The notes beneath the pieces were generated by a model that was not told where the DNA came from, did no database searches, and saw only the letters and a list, made by a program, of their open reading frames with translations. DNA of 64,000 nt from Leptidea sinapis (lineage: Eukaryota > Arthropoda > Insecta > Lepidoptera > Pieridae): the NCBI RefSeq assembly GCF_905404315.1, contig NC_066296.1, positions 5,704,001-5,768,000 on the forward strand. Reading direction: 5' to 3'. Position 1 is the first letter of the stretch. The number at the start of each line of letters is the position of its first letter. A program made the translations under genes and the position numbers. Shown piece by piece: positions 54,709 through 64,000 of this stretch.

Positions 54709-55018
54709 TTTTTTTATGAAAATAAGGGACGAGACGAGCACGACGTTCAGCTGATGGTAATTGATACCTACCCATTTCAATGTAGTGCCGCTCAGGATTC
54801 CAGAAAAACCTGAAAAATTCTGAGTAGCACTTCAATTACGCTCGTCACCTTGAGACATAAGATGTTAAGTCTCATTTGCCCAGTAATTTCACTAGCTACG
54901 GCGCCCTTCAGACCAAAACACAATAATGCTTACACATTACTGCTTCATGGCAGAAATGGGCGCCGTTGTAGTACCCATAATTTAGCTGGCATCCTGTGCA
55001 AAGGAGCCTCCCACTTGT
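54709..55018 (-). mobile_element. HP copy 16, full length
   Basis: Poly(T) at 54709 to GCCTCCCACTTGTC. All hairpin arms present, the second in the GCATTATTG form. Confidence 0.9.
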
Positions 55019-55378
55019 CTAGTCATATTTTAAATAAGTAACAGTGAAACAGTGAAAAATAAATATTATTTCTAAAAATTAATTTCTTGTGCCGTTTCAT
55101 CTATTTAGACTCCATTTGTTTCTGAATGCGGTGATTGTGGTTTTATTCGAAAATAATTCTAAGGCAATCAAGAAAAGAATAATAATTAAGTAAATTACTT
55201 TTATATCGAATATTTAGGTACCTATTACATTACAACGAAGTATCTTAACTAGACCGGACACAAAGTGAATGATAAGATGCGCGCGACCACTTTCGTTTTC
55301 GCCGACACAATTTCCTCGCAGTGGCAACATTACGTGATCTAAGTTCAAGGCTATCATGTCAATATTGCACGCAGCGCC
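55019..55378. other. Intronic stretch, nothing recognised
   Basis: A weak LI-like UTR scrap at 55080-55170. No gene. Confidence 0.35.
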
Positions 55379-55432
55379 GGCGGTCGGTTCAACTCTCGCT
55401 TTTTTGAGGTTTTTGTCGATTATATTATCTAT
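55379..55432 (+). repeat. 54-bp direct repeat, copy 1
   Basis: CGGTCGGTTCAACTCTCGC, TTTTTTGAGGTTTTTGTCGA, TTATATTATCTA; repeated at 57279-57332 with two or three changes. Confidence 0.8.
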
Positions 55433-55495
55433 ACTTTATACGTCGGTCGATCTGTTTGTAATTTTATTTTATTTTGCCCACATTTTATGTAAATA

Positions 55496-55815
55496 CTAGC
55501 TGACCCAGCAAACGTTGTATTGCCGAAATTAAAATCGCGATACAAAAGTAACTGTTGATCGTAGATGGGGAAAATTTGAAGTTGTATGTATTTTTTAACG
55601 CTGACTCATAATCAAACAAATTTAAAAAAAATGTCAAAAAAATTAAAAAAGAAATTCGTGTGGACCACCCTTAACATTTAGGGGGATGAAAAATAGATGT
55701 TGTCCGATTCTCAGACCTACCCAATATGCACTCAAAACTTCATGACAATCGGTCAAGCCGTTTCGGAGGAGTTCAATGTTTAACACCATGACACGAGAAT
55801 TTTATATATTAGATT
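55496..55815 (-). mobile_element. Helitron-like HEL2, near complete
   Basis: CTAG terminus at 55496-55499 followed by CTGACCCAGCAAACGTTGTA. The body contains GTTGTCCGATTCTCAGACCT and ends at about ATATATTAGA (55815). No ORF. Confidence 0.7.
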
Positions 55816-56565
55816 AGTCTTTAAGTTGCTGAATCAAATTTTACTCTTTTTGCGAAATGAAAACTTCTTTAACGGCCTGGAGTAATTTTCTTGCGATGGA
55901 TATAACGCGAGTCCTGATCGAAAATTCGTAAGACAGGCATTGTAATTATGGATGCAAGATTTATACTTTGACTTCGATATATCATACGGTCATTGGATCA
56001 GTGGTTGAATCAATGTGATTGCGATGCCGAAACACCGCGAGGTCGAGGGATCGAATCTAAGCCGTGAAATATTTTTACAGTTTAGTATCGATGAAAGTTG
56101 ATTTTTCTGATAGACTTTTTAATGTAACATAATTATAATAGTTAAAAAGTGTTAAATTTTTTGTTTAATATAAATTGTCGTTTCTGTGTACGATAGCGCA
56201 ATAAATGAATATTGTATTTAACCACATAAATGCTACTACTTTTATACTGATAAATAAAGCAATTCGTGCGAAATTATTCCCTAACCATTCCAAAATATTC
56301 CAAAATGCACAACGATAATGTTCCAGTTTTCGCTTTTGGCGGCACTCCCGAAGTGCAACCCGTATTATTATTTTTGGCTTTGTGTTTCTGTACAGCTTTA
56401 CTGATTTTGATGAAAATAAGAATATTGTAAGAAAACGTTGGTACTTAAATGATACTATAAAGGATATTTGTCATTTTTATTACCTATACTAATGGTATAT
56501 CATTAAGACTTAGAAAAACTCGAATCGGTTCCTCTTGACTTTCAATCTCATGCTGTTATATATTG
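55816..56565. other. Intronic stretch with a possible SINE scrap
   Basis: At 55990-56075 GATTGCGATGCCGAAACACC and GAGGGATCGAATCTAAGCC resemble a decayed tRNA-type B-box region. No gene. Confidence 0.4.
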
Positions 56566-56745
56566 ACACACTTTTTACACAAATTATCTTGCCCCAAGTT
56601 AAGCATATATAGCCTGTGTTATGGGTTACAAGACAATGATATATTTAATGCAATATACTTACTTAAACATACATAAATTCATATAAACATACATAAATAC
56701 ATTTAAACATCCATGACTCGCAAGCAAACATCCATATTCTGGCTA
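56566..56745 (-). mobile_element. SINE body, same family as 14755-15537
   Basis: GACACACTTTTTACACAAAT, TACAAGACAATGATATATTT, CATCCATGACTCGCAAGC. Head lost. Confidence 0.6.
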
Positions 56746-56934
56746 GGTGATAAGTAGTTGTAGGTATTCGTTTGTCTAAATTATTTTATAGAAACACCTT
56801 ATAATTAAAAAAAAAAAAACTAAATATTCCTTACCTTTTAAATGCTCATAGAGTTGTATTCAATATTAACTTTATGGGTGGAAAATAAAAAAAATTAGGT
56901 ATTTCTGCTTTATTGTAAGACGCATTTAAATTTC

Positions 56935-57215
56935 ATACTCCACCTAATTACCGCCACCCACAATCACTTGCAACACTAGAGGAATCATAGGAGCGTTGCC
57001 GGCCTTTAAGGAAGGCACCCATGTCGTATCGCCCCGGAAACACCACAATGTTGCCCATTACACAGCTTTGTAGCATGTGGCAGAAAGTTCCCTGAAAACC
57101 GCACTGTGGAGGAACGCCACACATCCAGGTGGTGGGGATTATATCCTAATTTGTGGCATGTCGTACGAAGATGTAATTCGGCGGCAGAAATAAATAAAAT
57201 AAATGCGGTAGAAGA
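56935..57215 (-). mobile_element. LINE family LC, C-terminus and 3' UTR
   Basis: The minus strand reads ISAAELHLRTTCHKLGYNPH, HLDVWRSSTVRFSGNFLPHA then TKLCNGQHC, followed by a broken RYDMG/FKK... part and the LC 3' UTR. 5'-truncated. Ends at about 56935 without a clear poly(A). Confidence 0.75.
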
Positions 57216-57278
57216 CACACAATGAATGAAGCGCCGTCTCTACGCAACGCCAAGAGTTCCAGCCGTTCACAGAGCACG

Positions 57279-57332
57279 CCAGTCGGTCGGCTCAACTCTC
57301 GCTTTTTTGTGGTTTTTGTCGATTATATTATC
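57279..57332 (+). repeat. 54-bp direct repeat, copy 2
   Basis: Second copy of 55379-55432, 368 bp downstream of the ATG side of the minus-strand ORF's stop codon region. Confidence 0.8.
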
Positions 57333-57355
57333 TAGCGTAATGTCATAACACATAT

Positions 57356-57700
57356 TTAAAAAATATATGATATGACACAACGGCCATAGACGTACACGCT
57401 TTTATCCGTAGTGTTATATAATTTCATGATGTTCATTGAGTTGAGTCTAGTCAGAATATGAAGATTTGTCACCATCGACTTCTGCGTAACTAGACGAAGA
57501 GCATGTTGACACGCCAGATGATACAGCAGCTCTAGTCTAGCGAATACATCTTGTATATGAGGCAAGAGATTCATTGTCTGAACTTGTGCATCCGGCACGG
57601 GATGTTTGATACTGATCGTCAGATACGTACTCTCCATCACTAGCAACTGGGTCCTCACTCGATTCAAATAGGACTTGAAGTCGTTTTTGTTATTTTTCAT
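57356..57700 (-). CDS. Unrecognised 114-codon single-exon ORF
   Basis: ATG at 57700, stop at 57356-57358. The protein begins MKNNKNDFKSYLNRVRTQLL and is mostly helix-forming, with leucine-rich segments (NLLPHIQDVFARLELLYHLA; TNLHILTRLNSMNIMKL). No signal peptide; no membrane segment. Codon use is varied, G+C is higher than both flanks, and the upstream region has in-frame stops, so the ATG is a natural start. It is not part of any repeat I could identify. It would be a small intron-nested gene on the opposite strand, or a retrocopy. Function unknown. Confidence 0.5.
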   Translation of the reverse strand: MKNNKNDFKSYLNRVRTQLLVMESTYLTISIKHPVPDAQVQTMNLLPHIQDVFARLELLYHLACQHALRLVTQKSMVTNLHILTRLNSMNIMKLYNTTDKSVYVYGRCVISYIF

Positions 57701-57894
57701 GCGAGTCTCGAGATATTTGCAATAAATTTAGTTACGAATTTAGTACAACAAAATCGAGTTCACAACAAACATTATCAATGTAAATACGTTGTTTAGATTT
57801 GCAACTAGACTTTAATTAGTATTTGGTATACATAAAACAATAAAATTTCATTGAAAATAAACAGTAGTAACTTTTTAGATAAAAATTGCGCGCG
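57701..57894. other. Upstream region of the minus-strand ORF
   Basis: AT-rich; would hold the promoter and 5' UTR. No TATA or initiator I would commit to. Confidence 0.3.
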
Positions 57895-58209
57895 AAATCA
57901 TGACTTGGCGAAATGACGCCCATGAGCGTAATGTGCGTAGGGAGAGGACCATAAAAAACGTGAATGTAAGCGTGGAGGTGCTTTATTTGGCGATTTTTTG
58001 GAAATTGTGTTGTGACAGTACTAAAGTCTTAATAAATTATACCTGAGGTGACAATACAACATGGCGTTCTTTATGATAGTATGGAAAATCAGTCGTCGTT
58101 TGGCGTACTGATTTTATGCAAGTAAAAACTCAGACGTCGACAGGCGTACTGCCGTATCACTTTTAGCTACATAGACGCCTGTGAGCGTTACTGTCCACCA
58201 ACGTGTTAA
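57895..58209 (-). mobile_element. Possible piggyBac-type terminus with subterminal repeats
   Basis: On the minus strand the right edge reads TTAACACGTTGGTGGACAG, starting with TTAA at 58209. A repeated motif follows: GTAACGCTCACAGGCGTC (58199-58176), CAGTACGCCTGTCGACGTC (about 58150-58130) and ATTACGCTCATGGGCGTC (57929-57911). Elements of the piggyBac group target TTAA. No transposase and no second terminus are seen. Confidence 0.4.
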
Positions 58210-58273
58210 TTTACTAACTTAATTAATTACTATTTACTTTAACTTACTCATGTATGCAGTTTGAGTATTTATT

Positions 58274-58545
58274 AGCTGACCCGGCTTACTTTATTTTTCT
58301 AAAGTAAAAGAATTTTTCCATAATAAACGTAGCCTAAGTTACTCCTAATTACATCAGCTACCTGCCAATAAAAGTCCCGTCAAAATCGGTCCAGCCATTT
58401 CAGAGATTAGCCGGAACAAACAGACAGACAGACAAAAATTGTAAAAAATGTTTTTTTGGTGAATGTATATTCATATACATGTAGTAAAGAACGGTTATTT
58501 TAATATTACAAACAGACATTTCAATTTTATTTATATGTATAGATT
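58274..58545 (-). mobile_element. Helitron-like HEL4
   Basis: Begins TAGCTGACCCGG and contains AACGTAGCCTAAGTTACTCC and CCAGCCATTTCAGAGATTAG, ending ATTTATATGTATAGATTA. The CTAG terminus is TTAG here. Confidence 0.6.
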
Positions 58546-58590
58546 ACTTCAAGTAAGTAGGATGTAATTAAAATAATTTATAAAACAACG

Positions 58591-58998
58591 AGCTGACCCG
58601 ACAGACGCTGTTCTATGCATAATAAATAAAATACTGTCTTTTATTAATTTGTCAATAATATTTCATAACACCAAGAATTATTTTGTAAAATATGCTTCCT
58701 GTCAATGACGTTCTATATTATGTATAGAACGTCATTGCTCCCTGTTGTTAACTATAATGAAATTGTTTCACAGCAGAACTGTCAAACCGTGCGTCAATAA
58801 CATCTCTCATAGAAAATATGTCCATACAAAACAAATATTGGAATTAAAAATAATTATGGGTCTCAAATCAAAATAAAAACTATCCTATCTCTCAAGTTGG
58901 ACTAAACTGCAATCGATGAAGTAATCCCCATTAAAATCCGTGCATTAGTTTAGGAGTCCATCGCGGACAAACAACGTGTCACGTAATTTATATAATAT
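58591..58998 (-). mobile_element. HEL1 copy 6, with a 43-bp palindromic insertion
   Basis: Starts AGCTGACCCGACAGACGC and ends at ACGTAATTTATATAATA. Contains the perfect inverted repeat at 58703-58737. Directly abuts copy 7. Confidence 0.75.
58703..58737. repeat. Perfect 15-bp-arm palindrome inside HEL1
   Basis: Arms CAATGACGTTCTATA and TATAGAACGTCATTG, 5-nt loop TTATG. It sits between two near-copies of TGCTTCCTGT/TGCTCCCTGT. The arm resembles HEL1's own terminal text (TTATGTATAGAAC at 31757). Confidence 0.9.
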
Positions 58999-58999
58999 A

Positions 59000-59350
59000 C
59001 TAGCTGTCCCAACAGACGTTGTTCTGTAGATAATAAAAAAATACTGTTTTATAGGAAATTGTCAATAATATTTCAAAACATCAAGAATTATTTCTGTTGT
59101 TATAATGAAATTGTTTCAGAGCGGAACTGTCAAACCGTGCGTCACTAAATTCTCTCATAGAAATTATGTCCATACAAAACAAATATTGAATTTAAAAATA
59201 ATGATGGGTCCCAAATCGAAATAAAAACTATCCTATCTCTCAAGTTGGACCAAACTGCACTCCATGAAGTTATCCCCATTCAAATCCGTTCTTTGGTTTA
59301 GGAGTCCATCGAGGACAAACAACGTGTCACGTAATTTATATATATTAAGA
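59000..59350 (-). mobile_element. HEL1 copy 7, complete
   Basis: CTAG at 59000-59003 to TATATATATTAAGA at 59350. Head-to-tail with copy 6, as copies 1 and 2 are at 17.2-18.0 kb. Confidence 0.75.
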
Positions 59351-59535
59351 TTAAGATGAAGCTGTAAACGTTGATCTAAAGTAGTGGCAATAAGTTTCTT
59401 GCTCTTTCTCCTCATGTCCAAAATGTTGAGTTTTAACATTTTCCGAAGTTGTGTTATGTAGGAAAATGTATAATTTTTGAAATTCATAACTGTCATGTCT
59501 TTGACGCAAATGAATAAATTGGATTTGATTTTATA
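59351..59535 (+). mobile_element. LINE-like 3' tail
   Basis: AGTGGCAATAAGTTTCTTGC, CTCCTCATGTCC and the ATTGGATTTGATTTTA tail resemble the end of LA. Diverged. Confidence 0.5.
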
Positions 59536-59562
59536 CCGAGGTGTATCCTACTTCCTACTAAT

Positions 59563-59840
59563 ATTATAAATTTGAAAGTTTGTATGTCTGGATGGTATGT
59601 TTGAACTTCTTTAATGCAAAATCTACTGAACTGAACTTTGACGAAACTTTACAATAATGTAGCTTACACACCAGAATAACAAATAGCCTATAATTTCTAA
59701 AACTATAGTGTGAATTATACAAAATATAAAAGAAGTGTGATTGTTACTAATGAATACAACTAGCGCCATCTATTATCAACTAGCAAGGAAAAGATCAATA
59801 CAATTTATATGGCAAAACAACGTTTGCCGGGTGGCAAGTG
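59563..59840 (+). mobile_element. Helitron-like HEL3 copy, diverged end
   Basis: TCCTACTAATATTATAAAT start; AACGTTTGCCGGGTGGC near the 3' end but no CTAG. Confidence 0.6.
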
Positions 59841-60509
59841 GGATAATAAAAAGACTTCGCTTAGAACCGTTTGTTAGACAATTTCAAGGAAAATTAAAAA
59901 GTAGATTAATACAATAAATACTTATAAATGTAATGAGCAGTAATTCCTCTCTCTAAATGGATGGAATTAAATTGCATAATGCCTATTTAAACAAGGAAAA
60001 CACTTCAAATTATTAAGATGCCTCACAACAAAAACTACTCGAAACACTATATTTTAGTCTAACAACTAGAATTATCTGCGCGGTAACATTTAGCTTGGCT
60101 ATGTAACGTGCGCGTTGCTTATCTCTAAGCAAAGTGGCTCTTCATAACTCTAAAGCTTAACACTTACTTTGCAATAAGGCCTGATGTAGACTGTGCGTTT
60201 ATAATGTCGCATGAATTTTCAATAGGCGTGTGCAAGAATACATTCTAGAAGACACAGCTACTTACTGTCTTTAATATGCAATACATAATAATACTAACAT
60301 GGTCATTAATTCCACATTAAATAACTATATAGGTATACAATTTTTGTTAGTAGGGAGGGTATATTATGTACACTGTGTTAAAAAACCCTGTATAATAATT
60401 GACATGGGTATAAAGTAAAATACACTACTAAAAATAAAAATAATAATATAAACCCCTTTAGATTAAATGCTAGTGTAAAAAGAACATTTCATTGTAAACA
60501 ATTTCAAAA
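59841..60509. other. Intronic stretch, nothing recognised
   Basis: AT-rich, no signals. Confidence 0.4.
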
Positions 60510-60770
60510 ATCTTGAAAACTCCTGACTTATTTATTCTACCGGTAAACTAAGGTTATCGCCCTGAACTCGGTCCAATGGCGTAAAGCTGGCTTCTCACGC
60601 CTTTGTCTGCAACTGTCCTTTGACCGATGCTACCATCGTAAGGTAACATGAATGAAATTGGTGTGTAGGCGGGGAAAAATTAAAATTCCACAGGTGTCTA
60701 GACTTAATTGGAATTGAAATAATTGGGTGCGTTACATTACTCTTTTTTTATTTCACTTTTTTTAAATGAG
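60510..60770. repeat. Dispersed repeat, shared with 10215-10520
   Basis: CTAAGGTTATCGCCCTGAAC, TCGGTCCAATGGCGTAAA, GGTGTGTAGGCGGGG in the same order as at 10.2 kb. Confidence 0.6.
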
Positions 60771-61118
60771 ATTATTTCCGGAGAATCAATATTTATAAAA
60801 TGTACTCATTACTTAATAGGAATATATGCCTTAAGATTTTTTATCACCCAAGGATTTATTTAACATCCTGTATATTTGATTAATCTGAGTTGTTTGTACC
60901 AACAATTCTCACATTTAGTGTTTTGAGATAGAGGTCCAAGATTGGGTGAAGGTCTCCTTCAGTTTCATCCACAACTTTCTTTCTTTGCCTTTCTGCATCC
61001 AATTTTCTCCAGCTGAATGTGGCTTGCCATGATGATATGCAATATAATAATGATAATTTAATTATAATACATAATTTATGTTTAAAATTATACGCCTATA
61101 TAATCTATTTATTTTAAA
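60771..61118. other. Spacer with a weak LINE-like C-terminus
   Basis: The minus strand at 60915-61000 reads KERKLWMKLKETFTQSWTSI, like the last residues of RTE-type LINEs. Too short to be sure. Confidence 0.3.
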
Positions 61119-61380
61119 CCGACTTCAAAAAGGAGGAGGTTCTCAATTCGATTGATATTTTTTTTTATACATCGAGTACGCTGAGATTTATGAGTCGATT
61201 TACGCGATTCTTGCTTCGACTAAAAACCTATCAATAGGTTAGTACATATAAATAATAGTATTTTATTAATATTAAAGGTTTGCATAAGAGCTGTATTAAA
61301 TTAAATCTTTATTGAGTTATTTTATACTTTTTAGTTTTTGAAGTCAGTTTTTTTAAACGTAGTTTATTTTATTTATTTGC
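61119..61380. mobile_element. Short FB-family copy
   Basis: ACCGACTTCAAAAAGGAGGA at the left and TTTTTGAAGTCAGTTTTTTT at the right, with the interior AATAGTATTTTATTAATATT block of the 46.5 kb element. Mostly deleted relative to it. Confidence 0.65.
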
Positions 61381-61549
61381 CATAACTATGGTGGAACGCT
61401 TTGTCGCACAAAAAATAAGACGGAAGACGCAATGATAGAGTTACCACATTTACGAAATAGTTGTATACAATATTTGGCTGTTGGCATGATTACGTCAATA
61501 ATCCTCAAAGAAAATTACGTATCATATAGGTTCTGCTGAATCACTACAT

Positions 61550-61900
61550 AGTATAAAACAAAGTCGCTTTCTCTGTCCCTATATCGCTATGTATGCTTAC
61601 AGCTTTAAAACTACGCAACGGATTTTGATGCGGTTTTTTTAATTTATAGAGTGATTGAAGAGGAAGGTTTATATGTATAATAACATGCCCCGTGTGTTTT
61701 TTACCAAACTCCTCCGAAACAACTGAACGAATTTGTTTGAAAATTTGTGTGTATATCGGGTAGGTCTGAGAATCGGCCAACATCTATATTTCATACCGCA
61801 AAATGATAAGCGTCACCCACCGCTAAATATATTCTGAGAAAAAACGGTCGAACACTAAAAATAATTTATATGGCGAAACATCGTTCGCCGAGTCAGCTAG
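61550..61900 (+). mobile_element. Helitron-like element related to HEL2
   Basis: GGGTAGGTCTGAGAATCGGC in the body, terminus CGTTCGCCGAGTCAGCTAG at 61900. No ORF in sense; the minus frame (61544-61783) is incidental. Confidence 0.6.
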
Positions 61901-62299
61901 AATCTTATAATGAAATATTTTACCGTTACAACAAGCTACAAAATCGCACAGTGACAACTATGCCTTAGCATTAACGCGTACTTACAGGTATTAGGGTCAA
62001 AGTTTTATCTTTCCGTTCAATAGGTATTATATTCATGTCGACAAAAAGTTACAATGATCATTTGATATGCGGTGAAAAGTAATGACCTGGTTTATTTGTA
62101 TCGCTAACAAATAATTCTGCACGTATTTGGTATAGACAATGCAAATGTTACAAAAATGTTGTATAAGCTGGTTACGGAATTACACTTTGATTTTAAGTGT
62201 TGCGAAATTAATTGACAAGAAGCTACGGGGTTCCTGTTAGTATATCGTCGGATTACTGCAAGAACTCACTAACTGACTTTCGGTGGTGGTACACTTAGC
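61901..62299. other. Intronic stretch, nothing recognised
   Basis: No element or exon identified. Confidence 0.4.
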
Positions 62300-62585
62300 T
62301 GTTACTCAATCTGCATTTGTCAAATAAGTAGTTTTTCTTTTTTTTTTGTCTTCATTATTTTAATAAGTTAAAGTTATAATTTGTACATTCATTTTTTATT
62401 TTCTTTTTTTATTATAGATTAGATAGTATTTTTAGTTCTATTTTTCAGAAGTAATTAGGGAGTATTTTGTGTAATTTTTATGTTCACCATAATTGTCGTA
62501 TACTTTCGAACTACTAATTGTAACATTAGATTAAGAAAATTGTATTGTATATGATGTGGTGTGCTTTAATAAATAAATAAATTAA
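62300..62585 (+). mobile_element. LINE-like 3' end with (AATA)n tail
   Basis: T-rich UTR ending in GTGGTGTGCTTTAATAAATAAATAAAT (tail 62565-62582). No coding part. Confidence 0.35.
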
Positions 62586-62884
62586 CTGACAAAAACAGAA
62601 CTATGAATTAAGCCACTTTTAGTTTTAGTAATATTGTTTTCCATATATCATCTTAAATAAGATTATGTTAAAGAAAAGTAAAATACTATTATATTGCTGA
62701 ATATATTAATGATTGAAACCAATAGAGTTTTTTAAATATTAACAAGTCATAATTTAAAAAAAATTAAAATGTGAAGTTAATGATTTCTTGCCATTGGGCC
62801 TTTCATCTAGGTTTGAATTAAGTATTTCTTAAAATAGAAGTCTATTTTAAAAAATACGTATTATTTGAATAGAAGTAATGATTG
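62586..62884. other. AT-rich spacer
   Basis: Nothing recognised. Confidence 0.4.
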
Positions 62885-63190
62885 TTTTTGCGGTAAAAGA
62901 GGGCGAACGGGCATTAGGTTTACATGATGGAATGGTTTACGTGATCTCTACCGCCTATGGAAAACTGCACCACCGGAGGGCTTGCAGATGCGTTACTGGC
63001 TTTTTAGGAAAAGGTGCGGGAAGGGAAGCAGAGTGGTCCACTCTGCTTACGGGGCTCTGGGGGAGGAAAAGCGGGTAGACCTACGGGACTGTGGTGGAGG
63101 TAAAGGGAGTGGGCCTCCGGGACTCTCACGCAGCATTAAGCGCTGTTTAAGACTTTTAACCAAGTTTCGTTCTGAAGTGCTTTTCGTATG
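62885..63190 (-). mobile_element. Retroelement 3'-end fragment with LC/HP-like tail
   Basis: Reverse-complement text GGCGGTAGAGATCACGTAAA then CATCATGTAAACC...GCCC resembles the GGTGATC...TTACCATCAGGTGA block near LC and HP 3' ends. The plus-strand frames across it (66 and 72 codons) are by-products. Confidence 0.45.
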
Positions 63191-63743
63191 TCACATTTAA
63201 AAAAACACTAAATAACATAAACGAGTTTTGAAAATTTGTAATTGTTCATTATTTTATTACTTTGTTTTTTTTTTTTTTTTTTTTAAGTTTGCAAAGTGAT
63301 TTAATGATTTTAATAGAACCAATATTGAGAAAATAGTAACTATCAACTTTATGCATACGTAATAACTTCAAAATTAGAACAGCTAGAAATACGTGAGTTT
63401 TTGCATTTATGTAGAGCTCGTTAAGACGATGTTGGCGCGGTTATTAACTGCACTTAATGACTTTTTGCCATTAGTGAGTTTTTGCAGTAAACCGACCATA
63501 TACAAGTTTAATAGAATAATTGTTTATTTATTTAACAAAAAGTTTATATAAAACTAGGGGCAGGTGTCTCCCATTAAGCCTATCGCCTGTATTGGAAGGC
63601 ACCGCTCGTTAACCTTAATTCATGGCAAACAAAATGACAAAAATGTATATACTTAAAAGTTATGTATAAAAGTTAACTGACAGAAATATAACTTTAACTT
63701 TTATTTACAACCAACAAAATTACAGAAATTTTATACTTTGAAG
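63191..63743. other. AT-rich stretch with poly(T) and short direct repeats
   Basis: Poly(T) of about 20 at 63265-63284. The unit AAAAGTTAACTGACA occurs at about 63669 and 63754. No gene. Confidence 0.45.
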
Positions 63744-64000
63744 CTATTTGTAAAAGTTAACTGACAAATAGACATGATTCAGAGAAGGTGGGAAGAATAG
63801 AGTTTGGATAAGTAAAAATAAAAGCCTTAATAATAAGATCTCTACCAAGGGTTTAATGTGTCCTCTAGATCTAGAATCCTGATTAAATTTGAGTACGACG
63901 TGTATTTCAGTGTCTATGTAATACAGTGTTGAGTCTGCGTCTTCTATCAATCTTACGGAACGGGGATTACGGTTTAATGGAATATTTGTGGAGGAAGATC
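63744..64000 (-). other. Open minus-strand frame running off the edge, possible exon
   Basis: Frame open from the window edge to a stop near 63744: NPRSVRLIEDADSTLYYIDT, EIHVVLKFNQDSRSRGHIKP, then a hydrophobic AT-rich run that looks non-coding. A possible donor CTTG|GTAGAG lies near 63847. No family recognised; the first ~50 residues look more protein-like than the rest. Confidence 0.25.

Noticed and set aside
62878..63200. Two overlapping Gly/Arg-rich ORFs
   Set aside because: They cover a retroelement tail in antisense and shift frames between each other.
49259..64000. Next exon of the chitin-binding gene
   Set aside because: Looked for plus-strand text with an acceptor followed by a Tyr-His-x-Cys type continuation; none found, so it is presumably beyond the window.

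Overview
The window looks like a lepidopteran (moth or butterfly) nuclear genome. It is AT-rich, has almost no coding sequence, and is packed with insect-type transposable elements: LINE 3' ends, poly(A)-tailed retroposons, Helitron-like elements ending in CTAG, MITEs and long inverted-repeat elements. One recognisable gene is of a class expected in insects. There is nothing bacterial or operon-like. Organism assignment is inference from gene and repeat type; no search could be run.

Gene content. The best-supported host gene is on the plus strand. A short exon at 7952-8074 encodes a signal peptide (from ATG 8015), and an exon at 49169-49258 encodes the first half of a chitin-binding peritrophin-A domain. 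Both splice boundaries are phase 0, so they join in frame across an inferred intron of 41,094 bp. The rest of the domain should lie beyond base 64,000. A compact 114-codon minus-strand ORF (57356-57700) and a 130-codon plus-strand ORF (25674-26066) are unrecognised but better than random ORFs. A minus-strand frame open to the right edge (63744-64000) is a weak exon candidate.

Repeats by region. 1-9 kb: LINE ends (families LC and LA, plus two degenerate RT C-termini), and a MITE carrying a nested retroposon with a 10-bp target duplication. 9-15 kb: six copies of a hairpin-rich retroposon, here called HP (16 copies over the window). 14.8-15.5 kb: a tRNA-derived SINE split by a 5'-truncated LINE end with an intact ORF and a perfect 12-bp target duplication. 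15.9-19.2 kb: a block of Helitron-like elements. 20.5-22 kb: an RTE-type LINE end and a tRNA-like sequence with an inverted partial partner. 27.3-28.9 kb: a 1.56-kb element with about 95-bp terminal inverted repeats around five exact 100-bp tandem units, next to a small CpG-rich island. 29.7-33.2 kb: a chimeric RTE/CR1-Jockey LINE ORF and further LINE ends. 42.5-43.6 kb: a broken mariner/Tc1-type transposase cut by an RTE tail. 46.5-48.1 kb: a 1.2-kb fold-back element with about 330-bp arms and a second nested inverted repeat, followed by a 288-bp MITE. 50-62 kb: more Helitron-like copies, LINE tails, MITEs and a possible piggyBac-type terminus.

How it fits together. Most of the window is probably the giant first coding intron of the cuticle-type gene, filled by layers of insertions. 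The strongest candidate for something undescribed is the HP family: about 310 bp, built almost entirely of consecutive stem-loops, one closed by a GNRA-type loop that keeps pairing in several diverged copies, with a 3' end resembling the 3' end of the LC LINEs. Second is the 27.3-28.9 kb tandem/TIR element. Family names (HP, LA, LB, LC, LI, HEL1-5, FB) are local labels, not database names.
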